DNA of 39,949 bases, taken from positions 1 through 39,949 of the forward strand of contig JAUWAW010000006.1 of NCBI GenBank assembly GCA_030601865.1, in the 5' to 3' direction. Position numbers and translations under genes: made by a program. This DNA is from Candidatus Nealsoniibacteriota bacterium. Its GTDB lineage: Bacteria > Patescibacteriota > Minisyncoccia > Minisyncoccales > JAUWAW01. The notes under the pieces are model-generated. The model did no database searches, was not told where the DNA came from, and was given only the letters and a program-made list of their open reading frames with translations. The first letter of the stretch is position 1, and each line of letters begins with the position of its first letter. Of the stretch, positions 38,241 through 39,949 are shown one piece after another.

Positions 38241-38258
38241 TTGAGGGATGAAATTATG
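38223..38258 (+). promoter_or_regulatory. Portable leader Y, copy 4
   Basis: AAAAACTCAAAAAATTAATT then GAGGGATGAAATT-ATG; SD GAGGG. It starts inside the coding end of the CYTH 2 gene, which uses the TAA within Y as its stop codon. Confidence 0.75.
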
Positions 38259-38684
38259 GAAAATAAAAAATATCCACGAATTGGGATAGGAGTAATGATA
38301 CAAAATAAGAAAGGAGAAGTGCTGTTAGGTTTAAGGCAAGGTGCCCACGCAGCAGGGGAATGGAGTTGTCCCGGCGGTCATTTGGAGTTTGGAGAGACAA
38401 TTTTTGAAACAGCTAAAAGAGAGGTAAAAGAAGAGACCGATTTAGATGTTGAAGAATTCAAGCTTATTTCAGTAAGTGACGATTTACGTTATATCTCAAC
38501 AGACGGTGTACATTACGTAACAATTGGTGTAAAAGCAGTTTACAAAGGTGGTAATCCCAAACTAATGGAGCCAGACAAATGTGAGAGATGGAGATGGTTT
38601 AGTTTAAACAACCTACCAGAGAAAATACTTGAAGGGACAGAAATGATTATAAAGAATTATAAGAAAGGTAGGGTTTATCATTAA
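38256..38684 (+). CDS. Nudix hydrolase
   Basis: The product has 142 residues. Nudix box GGHLEFGETIFETAKREVKEETDLD (about residues 38-62) fits G-x5-E-x7-R-E-x2-E-E with the metal-binding glutamates present. Preceding VMIQNKKGEVLLGLRQGAHAAGEWSCPGG and following YVTIGVKAVYKGG are typical of MutT/NUDT15-like enzymes, which hydrolyse nucleoside diphosphates linked to another group, often damaged or non-canonical NTPs. The exact substrate is unknown. Confidence 0.93.
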   Translation: MENKKYPRIGIGVMIQNKKGEVLLGLRQGAHAAGEWSCPGGHLEFGETIFETAKREVKEETDLDVEEFKLISVSDDLRYISTDGVHYVTIGVKAVYKGGNPKLMEPDKCERWRWFSLNNLPEKILEGTEMIIKNYKKGRVYH

Positions 38685-38689
38685 GTCGT

Positions 38690-38715
38690 GAAAAAATGGG
38701 GTCAACTCTATTCTT
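38690..38715 (+). repeat. REP-like element X
   Basis: GAAAAAATGGGGTCAACTCT plus ATTCTT lies 5 nt after the Nudix stop codon, again directly downstream of a gene. Confidence 0.6.
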
Positions 38716-38805
38716 GATAAAAAGCCGAAAAGAAATCCAATCAAGAAAATTAGAATTTGAAGGATAGGATTTTAGCCCCCTTTTTTTGGATTTTTGTTTT
38801 AGGGC

Positions 38806-39060
38806 TTGACTTTTTTTGACAATTTGCTATAGTTATAACGTAGAATTTAGGTTAGGGACGTATTGTATCCTCAAGTGTAATACCCCTAAAGTTTTTATAT
38901 TATCAACCTCTTAAAACAAAGCACGAGGAAAGTACAGGAAACTCCTATATTTTCCCCGTTCTTTGACAGAATGGGAAGTGCAAATTGTTAGTCCAATTAG
39001 GGCTAAAAATGTTGCACTTCATTTTACAATGCATTTAGGAACTCAAGGAGGACAGTAATT
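38806..39060 (+). promoter_or_regulatory. Promoter and long structured leader of the 39.06 kb gene
   Basis: TTGACT (38806-38811) with TATAGT (38828-38833) at 16 nt. An overlapping TTGACA (38816-38821) is also present. The leader of about 220 nt holds CCCGTTCT/AGAATGGG (38955-38975) and a longer arm GAAGTGCAA (38975-38983) with TTGCACTTC (39012-39020) enclosing TTAGTCC/GGGCTAA. AAGGAGG stands 9 nt before the ATG. This organisation is typical of regulated leaders, but no known riboswitch class was recognised. Confidence 0.5.
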
Positions 39061-39438
39061 ATGCTAAGCCTGCGTAAGACAAAATCATTGACCCCGAACT
39101 TTAACAAGCCGAGACCCGCCTGTCCATTCTATGGCTTTGGTATGCCATTAGGCAGGGTTATGATGGACACAGAAGGCAACCAATGCGCCCTCGTTAGGGG
39201 TTCCCATAGCCCCTGCGCAATGGAAATGAACGGGCAAACTCCTGATTGGAACAAATGTTCAAGTGAGGATAACGAGGCTCTTATTGAAGAATTCGATAAG
39301 ATGACAGAGAAGCACTTGAGGGTTGCCCCAAAAGAGTTTTGGCCAGACGGTAAAAGCTCTTGGAAGGGCTTGCCCTTCAAAACATGGAAGGAATACGTGA
39401 TGGGCAACCAGGTGGAAAGACCATCAGTCCCCATGTAA
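39061..39438 (+). CDS. Hypothetical protein, 125 residues
   Basis: Strong SD AAGGAGG. Cytoplasmic, with three or four Cys that could bind metal (PACPFYGFG, NQCALV, SPCAM, NKCSS) and conserved-looking aromatic turns (FWPDGKSSWKGLPFKTWKEYV). I cannot name a family. It has its own promoter, a long structured leader and a terminator, so it is probably a single regulated transcript. Confidence 0.6.
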   Translation: MLSLRKTKSLTPNFNKPRPACPFYGFGMPLGRVMMDTEGNQCALVRGSHSPCAMEMNGQTPDWNKCSSEDNEALIEEFDKMTEKHLRVAPKEFWPDGKSSWKGLPFKTWKEYVMGNQVERPSVPM

Positions 39439-39484
39439 TCTGTCCTTTACTCAGCCTCACATAATCTTTAGGGGTTAATCATTA

Positions 39485-39510
39485 AGCCACGGACTCGCGC
39501 CGTGGCTATT
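39485..39510 (+). terminator. Terminator of the 39.06 kb gene
   Basis: AGCCACGG-ACTCGCG-CCGTGGCT followed by ATTCTATT. Confidence 0.7.
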
Positions 39511-39566
39511 CTATTGCTAAAAGAAAAATGGAATCAGCTCAATTTTTTAAATTTTTTGATTTGTGA

Positions 39567-39743
39567 TATAATAAAATAATAGTGCCTAAGCCTTGTAGTT
39601 TTCTGCAAGATAGGGTAAAGAACCTCCGCAACACGAATGGTTGTCTGTCCATTCTCTTTGCGGAGGTCTGTGTCCGAGATGAGAAGCATATTACAGTGCT
39701 ACCAAAGCCAAGACAGAACTTTTGTGTCTTAGGCTGTTTTTTT
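39567..39743 (+). ncRNA. Candidate non-coding RNA with promoter, long hairpin and terminator
   Basis: TATAAT (39567-39572), then about 160 nt without a convincing open frame, closed by a strong terminator (AGCCAAGACA/TGTGTCTTAGGCT, 39706-39735, then TTTTTTT). The middle is a long hairpin: ACCTCCGCAA (39622-39631) with TTGCGGAGGT (39658-39667), and inside it GAATGG/CCATTC (39635-39640, 39649-39654). Another hairpin is CTTGTAG-TTTT-CTGCAAG. The 5' CCTAAG (39585-39590) can pair with CUUAGG of the terminator, giving either a closed RNA or an antiterminator. No match to a known class was recognised. An REP-like X variant lies just before it (39527-39548). Confidence 0.5.
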
Positions 39744-39749
39744 GAAACC

Positions 39750-39778
39750 TTGAAAACCCCCTGCAAAAAAGCCATAAT
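39750..39778 (+). promoter_or_regulatory. Repeated promoter motif, copy 3
   Basis: TTGAAA (39750-39755), a 17-nt spacer rich in C then A, CATAAT (39773-39778), 6 nt before the next ATG. Same hexamers and C5-A6 type spacer as 28096 and 30137. Confidence 0.6.
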
Positions 39779-39784
39779 GGAGCT

Positions 39785-39946
39785 ATGAAAGGAATTTTAG
39801 ACAAATTAAGTTATCAGAATAAAACCAGGGGTTCAAAGGGGCAAGTGAAAAAAACAAGAAAACCTTTGCGCAAGCTCCTTGGCGCCATCACCCGGCGCTG
39901 GGGTCTTGCCGCTCGGCTTGAGCGCCGCAGGATTAAAGATAAATAA
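39785..39946 (+). CDS. Small basic protein, 53 residues
   Basis: ATG 39785 to TAA 39944-39946, near-leaderless behind a CATAAT promoter. Very rich in Lys/Arg (GQVKKTRKPLRKLLGAITRRW, RLERRRIKDK), so nucleic-acid or membrane binding is possible. The second half is GC-rich with short inverted repeats (GGCGCC, CGGCGC), unlike the AT-rich start, and may contain another palindromic insertion. No family recognised. Confidence 0.45.
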   Translation: MKGILDKLSYQNKTRGSKGQVKKTRKPLRKLLGAITRRWGLAARLERRRIKDK

Positions 39947-39949
39947 AAA

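Noticed and set aside
33098-38684. Integron cassette array
   Set aside because: The shared sequence precedes genes and contains the SD, X elements lack attC-like paired simple sites, and no integrase is present; leader Y and element X are reported as separate repeats instead.

Overview
The window looks like a piece of a Candidate Phyla Radiation (Patescibacteria, Parcubacteria-like) genome. The basis is AT-rich DNA, tightly packed genes, core genes that mostly lack a Shine-Dalgarno (SD) sequence and have very short leaders, many small membrane or secreted proteins of unknown function, and repair proteins of unusual architecture. UGA is read as stop: the MacB-like permease ends at TGA exactly at the family's usual C-terminus. 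The lineage is an inference; no rRNA or ribosomal protein gene is present to prove it.

Layout. 0-4.7 kb: tail of a metallophosphoesterase, a UvrD-type helicase fused to an AddB-like nuclease, and a DUF1846 protein. 4.6-5.0 kb: a large nested inverted repeat. 5.0-6.3 kb: small membrane genes with frame breaks around a DUF4846 protein. 6.3-10.1 kb (minus strand): three short membrane-anchored or secreted proteins (two are paralogues), each followed by a copy of a 150-177 bp repeat carrying a terminator, then an Amidase_6 lipoprotein. 11.2-16.7 kb: an RRM RNA-binding protein with an elaborate leader, a MacA/MacB-type ABC exporter operon, and small genes including a YbjQ-family protein. 16.8-18.8 kb: a DUF5916/CBM9 protein that looks like an outer-membrane barrel. 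19-26.3 kb: an HTH-GHKL ATPase-DUF4325 regulator and the complete nucleotide excision repair set uvrA, uvrC, uvrB. 26.4-31.5 kb: SPFH protein, an HTH/Doc toxin-antitoxin pair, an SDH_sah protease-like protein, a broken DUF3800 gene, a probable small RNA and an HNH endonuclease. 31.6-32.9 kb: a LexA repressor fused to a DNA methyltransferase. 33-39.9 kb: accessory genes (TPR, HEPN-like, two CYTH, deoxyribosyltransferase-like, Nudix), several preceded by the same roughly 35-nt leader and separated by REP-like repeats, then a structured-leader gene and a candidate non-coding RNA.

Most notable are two things. (1) A family of cloverleaf palindromes (outer stem enclosing a short and a long 3-nt-loop hairpin, in either orientation) sits in-frame inside DUF1846, uvrA (twice), uvrC and uvrB, and once in the leader of the RRM gene. 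Their arms covary and they add 18-30 residues to conserved proteins, like the palindromic elements known from Rickettsia. (2) The LexA-methyltransferase fusion keeps the whole LexA autocleavage apparatus, so DNA damage could control a DNA methyltransferase directly. Its promoter is flanked by two perfect TTATCCACA boxes. The repeated SD-bearing leader of the 33-38 kb genes is a third unusual feature.

The genes suggest a DNA repair and damage-response emphasis (UvrABC, UvrD-nuclease, LexA fusion, HNH) next to a mobile accessory region with nucleotide-handling enzymes.
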